Positions 13,701-27,300 of a stretch of 64,000 nt of DNA are shown here, piece after piece; within the stretch, counting starts at the first letter, position 1; the number at the start of each line of letters is the position of its first letter. A model generated the notes under the pieces. That model did not search any database. It was given only the letters and a program-made list of their open reading frames with translations, and was not told where the DNA came from. Source of the stretch: Myxocyprinus asiaticus (Eukaryota > Chordata > Actinopteri > Cypriniformes > Catostomidae); NCBI RefSeq assembly GCF_019703515.2, contig NC_059382.1:14487001-14551000 (forward strand). The letters are read 5' to 3'. A program made the translations under genes and the position numbers.

Positions 13701-16076
13701 AAACTGTATATATATTCAGCTGTATATGAAATAAACCCCAGTATAAGAAGATTATTCTCTTCAAACTTAAAGTCTAGGCATGATCAAGTCATGCAGGTCA
13801 TCTGGGTCATTCTAGACTCGCACACGGGTTTTTGCTGATTGGTGAAGAATCCTCCATTATGCCTTCCCTGTCAAACCCCTTTTACTACCAAACACATCCT
13901 ACTGAACTGTAACGCCTTTGAAACCATCAGACAGTTATTTTATTCAGAAACATACTTAATGGAAAATTTAGAAAGATATCACCTTGAACGTATTTTAGAA
14001 TTTTTATCTTGTATTAATCTCAAATGTCTTATATAGCTTTGTAAATTGAATATATTTAATGTTTACCTTGTGTTTGCCATGTGAATAGCCTTGTTGCTGA
14101 CATGGCGTTAAGTTATTAAACAAACAATTCCGCTGAGATCAACCGGTGTTTTCTTTTGTGAACGGTTTGTATGTCTCTTACATAAACAAGGGTCAGATAA
14201 TTGTAATTACAATTCAACTCAAACCGTGTATCATGTTGCTGTTTCTAATGAAGTTACCTGCCAACTTATTCACTGAAACATTGTATTTCTTGCATGTCAT
14301 GAGGCCGTTATACCTTAAACTATCAACCGTGACTGTAAAGCCCAAAGGATACTTCAGTTTTGACGCCAACGCAAAGTGTTTGCTTGCAGTCGAATGCTCA
14401 CCTTTCAAAGTATACTTTTGACTGTGCGCGCATACACAGGCAGTTGGCGCATGCACGCTACGACTGCTATGAGATACTGGACTATTTCTCTTTCTTTATC
14501 TTCTGACCTTCTCACATATGCTCTCTTGCCGTGCACATCCACTGTTGTTGTTTTTACCTTCATCTCCTGTTGTTTAGTAAGAATTACTTTTAGCGCTTTT
14601 TTGTGAAAGCAATGACTCAGCTGTGAGTGTTGCCACCTTGTGGCAAAATAATTCCTGGCGCATACACGTACTGCGTATTCAGCGTATGCACGGTTAGAAT
14701 AATCGGGCTGCACCCGTTTAGTGCTCGAGCAATCTGCTAATGACAAAATTAGCATCACGCGTCTTACCGAAGTATAATTTGGGCTTAAAGGGATAGTGCA
14801 CCCAAAAATGAAATATCTCTCATTATTTACTATTTAGGTGTGTATGGCTTTCTTCACCAGAACACATGTGAAGAAAAATATCTCAGCTCAGTAGGTCCTT
14901 AAAATGTAAGTGGATGGTGATCCAATTTTTGAAGCTCCAAAAATCACAGTCAGCCAGCATAAACGTCATCCATACACCTCCAGCTGTTAAATTAATATCT
15001 TCTAAAGTGACACGATTGCTTTTGATGCAAAAAAGATAAATATTAAGTAATTTTTTAACTCTAAATCATGCTTCCGGTCAGAAGCGGTACGTGCGTGTGA
15101 TGTAATCGCATTGGAACACATGAGAACTGACGCACGTGAGTCACAGCCAGAAGAGCAGCACTGTTTCAAGTGAGTAGGAGGAACGCTGTAGAGAAGCTTC
15201 ATTGGTTTTGGTTTAGATCTGTTTTTATCGGTTTATTTACTCACAATGGTGCGTTTGTGTGTTTATCCTGGATGTCTCAACTGAGAGGAGAACGTGAGAT
15301 TACGTCCGTATCATGGCAATGGTAATAAGTCACACGAGAGACCGCGTGATCTCCACCCTCTCGTGAAGCTTTGATTTAGAGTTAAAAAAGTACTTAAATA
15401 TTGATCTTTTTTCGCACCAAAAGCGATCGTATTGCTTTAGAAGACATTAACCGCTGGAGTCGTATCGATGTCGTTTATGCTGACTGTTTGTGATTTTTGG
15501 AGCTCAAAAATAGGATCACCATCAACTTACACTTTAATGACCTATTGAGCTGAGATATTTTTTATAATTTTCTTCAAATGTGTTCTGGGGAAGAAAGTAA
15601 GTCATACACACCTGGGATATCATGAGGGTGAGTAAATAATGAGAGAATTTTCATTTTTGGGTGAATTATCCCTTAAATGATGCAGTCAGGATTATTGAAC
15701 AGGCATCCTATTTCATATTGGATCATTGATTTGACGTTTCTCTCGGTGGTGTTCGTATCTGTTACCTGCAGCCCCACTAAGTCAGAGTTCATTCGCGCCA
15801 AGTACCAGATGTTAGCCTTCGTCCACAAGCTGCCCTGCCGCGACGATGATGGGGTCACCACCAAGGACCTCAGCAAGGTGAGATCGCCCCAAGACATCAG
15901 ATAACTCTTTCTATCTCTGCCTCTCTCTCATTCCATCTTTCCTCTTCGGGTTGTCTCTGCTCCCCACTGCCTGTGCCCTTGCAGGAGGGCCCTTAAAATG
16001 ACATCCTGCTAGTGAATAAATGTGCCTTGCCTCAGTGTTATTGAATGGCCCCAATGAGAAGATTCACAGGAGGTCT

Positions 16077-16110
<34 letters not shown>

Positions 16111-19100
16111 AAGCACACACTCACTTGCTCTCTTGTTCTTGCCTGCAGCAACTGCACTCAAGTGTACGGACAGGAAGTCTGGAGACGTGTTTACGACTGC
16201 TGTCTCTGGGGGCACAAGCCAACTTCTTTCACCCGGTGAGATCTATCGTTTCACACAAGTCCATCTTTGTTCTCTCTGGTGTACTACATCATAACTAAAA
16301 ACTACGTGTATAATACGCATAATGTTCCTTCTGCAGGAAAAGGGCACAACTCCTCTGCATGTGGCCGCCAAGGCGGGGCAGGTTTTGCAGGCTGAGCTGC
16401 TGGTGGTGTATGGGGCAGATCCGGGAGCTCCAGATATCAATGGCCGCACACCCATAGACTATGCCCGGTAACACTCGCACCCACGTTTAACTGAGGACAT
16501 ATCATACCCTTGTATTGTTTTTTTTATATATATAAGTTTAATAATAATTACTGCAGACTAACCCTGACCCTAATCCTACCTTTAAATTAAATCTTGTTAA
16601 AATCAATTTTTAGAATAATTTATGAATCATTTATAACTTTGAAGACATCCATGGATGGGACTTTTTTTCACATTTAGCTAACTTCTGGGGACAGTTTTGT
16701 CCACAGAGTATAGATAAGTAAGCACAAACACACACATGCAATGTTATTAGATGCTCTCTTCACAAATTAGTCTCATACTTGACTACCAGCTATCAATGTA
16801 GTTCACAAATCCACTCATAGCATATGAGATGAGAGGTATTCATTCATGGTTTATAATTAATGGAGGTTTAGAGTGAACTACAGTCTTGTGTTTCATGTGT
16901 GAATGTGTTCTTGCAGGCAAGCAGGACACGTGGAGCTCGCTGAGCGTTTGGTGGAGTGTCAGTATGAGCTCACGGACAGATTGGCCTTCTACCTGTGTGG
17001 CAGACGGCCAGGTGAGCTCACAGCTTTATAGCCATGGTATAGCAGACAGATGCGATCCCAGATTAGGATAAAAACAGCAACATTGTTTGTCTTTTGCGTC
17101 TGTGTTTTTGCAGATCACAAAAACGGACATTATATCATCCCTCAGATGGCCGACAGGTACATTGTGTGTATGTGAGGTGTTTTGGTATGTCTGATTCATA
17201 ATAATAATGTGCTTAAATAAATAATGGCTTTAGAGTGGTATTTATTACCTGTCTTTTTGGATGCTGTGCATGTTATATTCCCCAAAGTTTTTCCTCAGTG
17301 CTGCCCGTACAGGGTAGACACAGTATACTAAGATCAGTTGGCAGGAGGTGTATTTGAGTGTGCTGGCCAGCAGGTTGCGCCACGTGGTCAGTCAGATTGC
17401 ATTAAGGCAAAGAGTGCCCACAGTCTCTATAGAGCCGAACGCCTCAAATGCACCACAGCTTAATGAAACCCATCTGATAGTCTTACTTAACTGACCTGCC
17501 CAAAAGGAGTGTTGACATGGGGTCTATCCCTTTTCTTTCTCTCTACCTGTCTGTCTTCTGCTCACTTTTCGGTCTCGCTCACTCGTTCTCTGTTCTCTCC
17601 ATCTTGCTGCGCTTTTGGAGGCAGAGCTCGCCCTAAGTGCCCAACGCAGAGGTATCTCTCTTTCTTCTCATCCCCCTCTCCATAAACCCTGCTGTCTTTC
17701 TTTCTCACATGGCTTTTATCTGGGTGTGGGTGTCTGGAAGATGATGGAGGATGAAGGATTTGGAGAACACAGCCAAAATCTGAACTGAATGAAAAGTGTT
17801 TATTCCTTTCTATATTTAAAGTCAACATGAAAACAATATTGACCCTATTTACTTACATAGTACATGTTCCTGATCTAATGGTATATGATTCATCTGTGCA
17901 TGTTATTTCAAACAAGTCATGGTAATCTTTCATCGAAATTAAATAGCTTGTTCCAACTCTGAGATGACTTTCCTTTTTGGCTGATGTCATCTAGGCCATG
18001 TAGGCTAATGGTTGATGATAACCAATAAGCCTAATAGCTTATTAGGCTACTGTTGTAGGTATTGCAGCCTTTCTAAAAACCTTTGCAAGAGTTAATGTAG
18101 TAATGTAATACCAGGTAGCATTTGTGAATAACAGTTAACGATAGTAATCAATCATTTAATAAAATAATAAAGCAATAATACCAAAGATATGTAGATTTGA
18201 AAAATAAATATAACTATTGGGATAAGGGGTGTGAATCTTTGGGTTGAAAGCGAACCGATTCAATTCGTGATTCACAGGTTTTTGATTAGATAAAAAAAAA
18301 AATTGGGCAAATTCAAAGCGATTTGGTGCACAATTTGATTAGATTAACGATTCTATTCTGTATTTTTTTTTTTTATGCATTTTATAGGATTCTCTAAATA
18401 CTCCCCTTAATTTGTCTTGGGCAAGAAAAAGAAAGACAGAATACTTTAGATATACTAGAATACTTTAGCAGATGTACACTGCTTTGAGCGTGTTTCACTT
18501 AAGATGCACAAGCTGTCATTTGCTCATGTGATAGTTAGTGGTACCGTCCTGAGGAGAGATCAGACATGAGGTGCTCAAAAGCTGTTCAGAAAACGTTTCG
18601 GTGAGAGAACTGAGAGTGGGGGTGATCCCGTGAAGGGCAACAGAAGGTTGCGCACTCAGGCGCTAGAGTATGATGGTGCACATATCTAATTAAATCACAT
18701 ATGTAACTAATTAAATATTTATATATTTTTTAAATATTGCACACTGTTTTGTCAAATCGTGATTCATTAAAAAAATCTTTAGGATTTTTAAAACAATTAT
18801 ATCAACTCTTGATTCAAACATATTTAGAGAATGATGCATCTAAATCGGAAGGATTAGTAATCAATGCACCGAGAAAACAAGTGAATTTTTACACCCGTAA
18901 TTGGAATACGTCGAGATGATCTCGAGGGCCAACTTGAACTTCAGTGTCTGCCTTCCCACCAAAAAGCCTCCTTAAAAAATGGTGATTGTTTCCAGAAGGG
19001 AGTAGTCATCAACATTAGTACTGCAAACTTGGGTCAGGTTCCATTTTGTTATTGATTGCCTGTTTTTTTAAAACCCAGTCAATTCCTGATTAATAAAATC

Positions 19101-21264
19101 AAGCACTGCCCTTCATTTGTTTTCTTGTTGAATATTCTATTTCACTCAGAATTACTTCAAATTACTAAAGTAAAACCATTGCTAATGTACAAAATGTAAC
19201 AACAGCATGCTGTAATTCACCATGACTATTTGTGTTAAGGCCTAATTTAAGTGTGCAGACCATTAGCGGTTTTGCTAGTAAATTGTGTTCTCCTGCCCTT
19301 TTTCATCTTTTTTGGCTCCCACCCCTTACGCCACACTTCATCCATCCATTTATCCACCTACCCATTTCCACCTCTCTCCTTTCTTCTCTCCTCATCTTTC
19401 TCTGTCCGCATGTCTCCGGCATCCTTTTACTCCTTTGTGTCTTTGTCTCTGCGTAGCCTGGACCTCTCTGAACTGGCCAAGGCAGCCAAGAAGAAGCTTC
19501 AAGCGGTGAGTGATGCAGGTTGAATTACGGACAACATCACGTTACACTGTGTCCTAACCAGGGATGTCACTGTACAACAACAAGCGATACAACATACCAA
19601 TTCCATATTCATCTGAGTTTTTGTTGTAACCGTGAGACAAGGCATTTTGTCGGACGCTTGGCTTCTATTTCAATATTTTCTGTAATGGTTTCAAGCCCTG
19701 CGTCATTTAGTTGTTAGGTAGCATTTTCACTTTCAGGGTGGACCAACAAATTGCTTGTCATTGGAAACTTGTCGTGCCTGGTTAAAACACTGTGTTAAGC
19801 CTTGTTTATACTTTCACCTAGCACTGCAACATGCCCTGTGCGTGCAGGTCTCAGCGCCCCAAGGCGTTTATTCTTGATGCATGCCGCAGTTGCACTCTTC
19901 TCCAAATGACAGACGACAGTGCAGAGAAAATATTAGCTAATCCAGCAAGAAACAGCAGTGTAGAAGTGCTTTGCTGAACTATACTTTTACCTAGCCAGAT
20001 ATGATAATAATAATTCACGTTCGCTGGTCATATGCAAGAGGTGAACAAAGCAAACGCACTTTAGAACCAGTAGTAAGCTATTTAAACTGTCTTTCTGTGG
20101 CTAAACTCAAGTACATAAGTTTACAGATAAGACATTAGTGTTTTATATTTTAGAGCCTAGTCAAGATGATGACTTTCACATTTAAAATAATTGTGTGAAC
20201 TCCAGTTTCACTTAAACACATGTTAAAGGTGCACTCAGTAACTTTTTTGCTTGTCATCTTGGACAACTAGTGGCGTGGATCTTTCAGTCATTGGTGCCAT
20301 TGTAGAAATTCACTATCACAGTCAGCCATGAATAATTTATTCGAAGAATGAACGTTTCCAATAACAGGGTGGTTTCTGAGATTTAGCGAGTAATATTTGG
20401 CTGGTCATGTGATTCTAACATGGCAGCCTCCATGAGTGGATCCTCTCCATGTAGAACAAAACAGCTTTCATAAGGTTGCTGATATGACTAGAGTATCCAT
20501 CTCATGTGCGTGGTAATGATTTTATACATATGTTTCAAAATTACATTTAATTTCTTTAGGATTATAACTTTTTTTTAATGAGGAAAAAATTGCTAAGTGC
20601 ACCTTTAATAAAAATGCTTTTATTTTACACAGTATAAAATGAACAAGTTTTTTTATTAAAAACAAACTTCTTTGAATTTTCTGAGAGCTTTTTTTATTCG
20701 TTGTACAAAAGGTTATGCACAAATAGGCTGTCTTTCTAAAGAACAATTGAGGAGCTGCAATAAGTAATACGTTTTACGCTGGTTGTAGTTTTACGCTGGC
20801 TCAAAAGTGCAGGCACATCTGTCCTGCCCCTTTCCTCGAATTTGTCCAATGGCATGTGCAGGTTCATGCAAAACAGATCCTTGCAAAGGCTAGGTGACAG
20901 CTGCAATGATGTCACTTTCTGCATGCAAGCCCTCTAAACAAGTAGATGCATCAAGTATAATCCAGGTTTTAGCCTATTTTCTCAACAGATTTGTGAAGAG
21001 ATACCATAAACTCTTCAAATGCTTAAAATTCAATAGATACGGTTCGTAGAAGCTTTGAATATTTGAAGTAATTCCCTTAGCCTGTATATTTTCCATATTT
21101 ATTGTCTTGTATTACTTTGGTTTGTCTGCTCCCTGATGTCTTCCTGATGTTTGTGGATGTCTTCCTATTGTGTGCACTGTTTTTGCTGCGCTCTGCGATT
21201 TTTTTTTTTTTTTTTTTTTTTTGTATGGTTTTTCCCTTGATTTCGATTTTAATGCCACATACTG

Positions 21265-21300
<36 letters not shown>

Positions 21301-24300
21301 AAACAGTTAAATAACCGCTTGTTCGAGGAGCTGGCCATGGATGTGTACGATGAAGTGGACCGTAGAGAGAATGATGCAGGTAATACAACTCTCTTCTCCC
21401 ATCTGTTCCTTATCCTCCTCTTTTCTGTCCTTCCAAAGCTCCCTGTCCCTAACTCTCTCTGGTTTACGCTTTCCCTAATGTAGCTGTGGAATGGTCTGGA
21501 TGCGTAGGGACAGTTGTAGCGTGTCTCTGGAGATGCTGTGTTTAGTGTTGTATAAACACTGACTATAGAAGGACTTAAGCAATGCAGTCAGCCTATAGAG
21601 AAGGGAGGGAGAGGAGAGACGCTTAAAGGAGGGTGAAAAGGAGTGAGAGCGAGGGAGTGCCACAGGAATTCTCTCCTCCTCTCTCTCTTTGCTCCCTCGT
21701 TCCTGGTTGTAGAGGCAGAAGAGGTAGCCTGCTGGGATGGCAGACTGAGACTCTGTTGGTAAGCAGGGCTGGGTGCGAGGCAGGGGGCGGCATGCACACA
21801 AACACACACAGAAGCACACACACAAAATGCAGGGGAGGGGGAGATTCTTACTATTTGAAAACTCCAGCTATGGTGCTCTCTAAAAGCTGAACGAGGGTGT
21901 ACCTCAAGGCTATGTCATTGGACCATTCAAGTTTGTATTTGTGTGTAGTTTTCTTTGCAAAGTCATGTTTTTAATGTGTGCATTCTGAGATTACTTATTT
22001 CAGTCATAAATATCTCACCTTCTCTCTCATTTTCTGTTTCTCTCAGTGTGGCTGACAACTCAGAACCACAGTACACTCGTGACGGAACGGAGTGCCGTCC
22101 CCTTCTTACCCGTTAACCCTGAATACTCAGCAACACGCAACCAGGTAATACACACACATACAGCATTTTATTTTTGAACTGCCAATGTTGACATTGCTGT
22201 CAGTCAGCCTGAAAATGGGCCCAGATGTGAGTGATCAGCCCATACTGAAGGGAACAGCAAGAACAGAGTAGCTACTATGTTCCCAAATCTAGAGAACTGC
22301 ATACCTAAACCGCATTTTAAAGCATAGGTGCACACCTAATGCAAAGGCTATTCCAAAAAATAGACAGCGTAATTATGTTGCATTCTAAAAATACAATGTT
22401 TCTGCCAAATTCTAAGGCAGCATACTTTGTAGAAAAGGCAATCCCGAGCTTAGTTTAAAAGTTCATCAAAGATGGTGGAGTAAGCGAGAGAAGGTTGGAC
22501 TATTAAAATATTTTTTATCGATACTTGAAATATTCATTCTATTTCATTAAAGTGATATTTTGGTTCAGTACAAGTTATGCTCAGTTGACAGCCCTTGTGG
22601 CATAATGTTGATTACCACAAAAAATAATTTCAACGACACTCCTTTTCTTTAAAAAAAAGCAAAAATTTTGGTTACAATGAGGCACTTACAATGGAAGTGA
22701 AATGGGCCAATTTTTGGAGGGTTTAAAGGCAGAAATGTGAAGCTTATAATTTTATAGAAGCACTTACTGTACATTAACTCTTCTGTTATCTCGTGTATTA
22801 TTTAAGCTGTAAAGTTGTTTAAATTGTAATTTTTACAGTCGCTTAGGGTTTACGGCATTACGTCATCATGGGAATGTTGTAAAATTGGATATCTCTTTAG
22901 ACAAGTTTATTAAGCGATTTTATCACTCCGAAAATACATGCATATTGTTTTCATCTTGTGGCTATAATATTGAAACAGTGATTATTTTTAATGTTTACAG
23001 AATGGCCCCATTCACTTCAATTTTAAGTGCCTCGCTACAACCCAGATTTTTGCTTTTTTTTTTTTTAAGAAAAGGAGGGACAAGTCAACTTTTTTTGGAC
23101 AACATTATGCCACAAATGCTGTTGATTGAGCTTAACTTGTATTAAACCTGGAATATTCCTTTAAAAATTTACAGTTTTACCCAATATTTCTGTCTGCTAT
23201 GAATTGCTTATTAGAGTATATGCTTATTACTTATGAGTACATTAACACAGTAAGGATGCCTTAGAAGGCAGCTGCTTGTGTAGGCAGTTGACAGAAAGAC
23301 AGCTCACTAGGTTTTGGAACAGAGCTAGAGTTTGCAGATGGGAAGTGAGAAAGTGCAAAGGAGAGATTAAATTGGGCTGCGGCAGAGCAAGAAAGAAAGA
23401 GATGCAAGCAAAGGGCTAAAAATAGAGTTTGTGGCTGTACAAACGACTGAGGCTCAGGTCTGGCCAGCAAACTAACGAATAGAGTGAAAAAAAGACTGAA
23501 AGATGTTTTTCAGCTGCGTTACCACGGCAGATGCACAATGACTCCCTTCCCCTCAGCATTTCCACTGGCATCCTTGCATGACCCTCACCATCACTCTCTC
23601 TACCACTGCTTTAAATAATGCTTTTATACAGCAAGAACACTAAGTGCCTTTACTTGGGGCACATTTCCTGTGGGCTGATTGGCCAGGCTGAGAATTTCCT
23701 GTTCTTGCGTATAAATGATGTTTTGAGAAATGGAAAGAGAGAAACGATGGGAGGACACACACACACAGTGGTCAAGACTTGTTCACAGTGCCACATCGAC
23801 AGTTTACTGTTCCAGCAGACAGAGTTTTTCCAGCCTATAAAATGTCCAAGTCGTTCTGTTTCAGAGTGGACTGTTCTGAGATATACAGCATAATACACTT
23901 TTAAAAAACATTTTTTAATCTGAAACAAGAAGTTAATATGATGTAAAATGAAGAATATATATTTAATTATTCACTATTTTGTGGTAACCAAGCAAATGTA
24001 AGCAAATTTGTGACATTTCACACAAAGAACATTCAGTATTTGGAATATTCTCATCATGCTGGTATAACATGGGGTCTTCAGGTTTTGCATAAATTTGTGG
24101 AGTCCATGTCAGTTGAAGTGTATACTGTCATTTAAAGCAAAAGGGATGCTGAAAATCATGAAAATATTTTAATCAATTCAACTTTGCACTCAAAATGTTA
24201 TGCTGATAATGTAATTTGTAATGAAAATTATTTTGTATTAAATTGGAAAAGAATGCAAAATGGAAGCATTTTCACGTTTTCATGTTTTCACTATATGTAT

Positions 24301-27300
24301 CATTTAAAAGATATATATATTAAAAGCTCAGGTTAAGGGATAGTTCACCCAAAAATGAAAATTCTCTCATGATTTACTCACCCTCATGTCATCCCAGATG
24401 TGTATGACTTTCTTTTTTCTGCAGAACACAAATGAAGATTTTTAGAAGAATATTTCAGCTCTGTAGGTCCTCACAATGCAAGTAAATGGGTGCCAAACTT
24501 TAACTCCAAAATCCACATAAAGGGAGCATAAAAGTAATCCATACAACTCTAGTGGTTAATTCCATGTGTTCAGACACAATATGATAGGTTTGGATGAGAA
24601 ACAGATCAATATTTAAGTCAATTTTTAATCATAAATTCTACTCCCTACCCAGTAGGGGGCGATATGCATGAAGAATGTGAATCACCAAAAACAGAAGAAT
24701 GTAAAAGTGAAAGTGAAGTGGAGATTGACTGAGCAGGAAGGAGAATTTATAGTAAAAAAGGACTTGTATATTGATCTGTTTCTCACCCACAGCTATCATT
24801 CGCTTCAGATGACATTGATTTAACCACTGAAGTCATCTGGAGTACTTTTATGTTGCTCTTATGTGGATTTTGGAGCTTCAACATTTTGGCACCCATTCAC
24901 TTTGAATACACGCATTATATGGACCTACAGAGCTGAAATATTCTTCTAAAAATCTTCATTTGTGTTCAGCAGATGAAAGAAAGTCACACATCTGGGATGA
25001 CATGAAGAGTGAGTAAATGATGAGAGAATTTTCATTTTTGGGTGAACTATCCCTTTCAAACTTGATTGTTCGTCATCTTTTGATTTTCAAGTTTGCAAAA
25101 TGTACCTTAGAATCAAGAACACCCGAAAGAAGTCTGTTGTTTTGTGTGTAGGGGCGACAAAAATTGGCTCGTTTTAATGCGCGAGAATTCGCCACCCTCA
25201 TTATCGACATCCTCAGTGACGCCAAGAGACGACAGCACGGAAAAGGCTTGACAAGCCCCACAGGTGAGACGCCCACACTGCACCATTCATAAACTCGAGA
25301 ACATTTAATAATACAGCTTCAATAAAGAGCAGAATATGAATAGATGTAGCTGAGCCAGTGCAGTTTCGACCCTCTGAATGATTGAAGATGTTATCTTTTT
25401 TGTTTGTTTGTTTTTCAGACCCTCTGGATCTGAGCCAGGCAGATGATGACCAGCACGATTATGACAGCGTAGCATCTGATGAGGACACTGACAGCGAGCT
25501 GACCACACAGAATAACAACAACAACCAGCGAAACAACAGGGCCAAGGTGAGGCCAACAAAACCCTTACTCTGGCATTTATTCATAATACTCAGATACTGG
25601 GTGTTTCCCAGGGGACCACAGAACTCCACCTAAATCTAGAGCAGTGGTAAATTATAGCTATAAAAATATTATTATTTCATAAGTGTGAGGGGTTTATGCC
25701 TTCTCACTCATTTGTCCAGACAGTCTCCATCATTCTATTTGATGAAGCTACTAGGATGAGTGGAGAAATGTCCATACGACAAACATTAAAGGAATAGTTC
25801 ACCCAAAGATTTAAATTGTCATAATCTACTCACTCTCATGCTGTTCCAAACCCTTATGACTTACTTTCTGCTGTGGAACACAAAAGGAAATGTTAGGCTA
25901 AATGTTCCGTCTCATTTACCATTTACTGTCATTGCATCTTTTTTGTACAATACAAGCGAGGTACAGAAGCTAGTGTTATCATGTCCCAGCATGCACTGCT
26001 GGAAGAGCAGCAGCCCTGCCTCATACTTGCAGAATGACATCATCCCCTGTTCAAGGCTGTGATCAGTGAGGCTATTGTTCTGCAGCTGAAGACAGGAAGC
26101 TGAGTGTGAGCATGCACATTCAACAGACAGGAAGTATCATGGCTGAGTGTGGGAGAGCAGAAATAAACCCTCATATTCTTCACTGTCTGACTGAAATACC
26201 AGCTCCAGTAGCACTATGCTGTTTTCATACATATTTCAAATTATTTAATTATTCGTTTTGATTTCAAAACAGTTGACACCCTTGAAATGGTTTTTAACAA
26301 AGTCAGTTTAGAATAAGTTTTAGAGTTTTATTGAAAATAGATCCTACACATTTTTTTATTTATTTTTTTGTTTGTTTTACCTGTTTTTATATTTTAACCT
26401 GGAATTTTATATTATATATTTTTATATTTTAACCTTTGCAATGAAAGTAGCCATAGAAACTGGAATGACGTTACAGACAAACAAACAAAACACCTGACTG
26501 TTAAGGGATATGGTGTTTTTTTAGGACATTTATTTGTAATGCTTTATAATGGCTTTAATTAGGAATTAGGTCATTAAGCTCTATATAAATGTTTGTTTGG
26601 AGCTCATATACATTCAAAACAGAAAATGTATGAATCAATGGTTTGTGACATTTGTATGTCTGTTTAATGATCTTTTGAGCATTATGTAATGCAGTACTAA
26701 TTACTGGTGCATGTTAAATCGCACATCACTATTATTATAGCTCATACTTAGGGTTTGAACGAACCCTTAAGCCCAAGTATTAAACTTTGACTTGTAAAGC
26801 CGGCGTGATACTAGCAGACTCAAAATGACTCTATTTTGGCTGAGGGTGTCACACTTGTCAAGGGTTTTGCTGAGATCTCGCTCTCTTCAGTTGATGCTAT
26901 GACACACTTGTGGATTAAGAATGGTGGAGGGGTGACAAACACAAAGACTCACCGCAACTCTCCATCACTCTGATTCTCTTTCACGTGGAGCTCACCAAAA
27001 TAACAACAGGAGTACTGCGTGAGCATAAACAAGTGTATAAGAGTGATTTAGGTAACTTTACCTTGTAAATGTATGTGACTTTGTATTTATCCCCTGGAGG
27101 CTTGCCATAGAATGCATATGTCCATGAAGCTTTCAGTGAGTGAAGAAATTATGCTCAATTAAAACAGACTGTTGTGACTCTGCTTTCTGAATTCATTAGT
27201 CATTTTATACTATAGACGAAAAAAGCAGGAAAAAAAAAACGCTTCGTGACAGAATCACTTTTGATTACAATCAGCGTTTTTTATTCATTTATTTTTTTTA

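Larger units (their letters stand above)
11140..14130 (+). mobile_element. I-clade LINE, 5'-truncated, split by Tc1
   Basis: Three collinear coding pieces on the + strand: the end of a reverse transcriptase (11170-11637), an RNase H domain (~11900-12350) and, after a Tc1 insertion, a C-terminal zinc-knuckle segment (13709-14036). RNase H after reverse transcriptase is characteristic of the I group of LINEs. The tail ends near GACATGGCGTTAAGTTATTAAA at about 14100-14125. The 5' half is missing. Confidence 0.8.
832..15771 (+). other. git1: git1 14.9-kb intron, transposon-filled
   Basis: Donor GTAAGT at 832 and acceptor CAG ending at 15771 join phase 2 to phase 2 (CA|C, giving His). Most of the intron is nested mobile elements listed separately. 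Stretches in which I recognise nothing are 832-963, 10858-11139 (AT-rich) and 14131-14784. Confidence 0.9.

Noticed and set aside
15673..15904. Frames on both strands overlapping the git1 exon at 15772
   Set aside because: The + frame is simply the git1 exon read through its splice sites; the - frame is its antisense.
16020..16298. Open frames across the (TC)n tract
   Set aside because: Leu/Ser runs are the microsatellite read in frame; the rest is intron plus a git1 exon in another frame.
21475..21890. Several overlapping open frames with Cys/Val and Ser/Leu runs
   Set aside because: Simple-sequence translation (CA/GT and CT tracts) in a git1 intron; no conserved motif.
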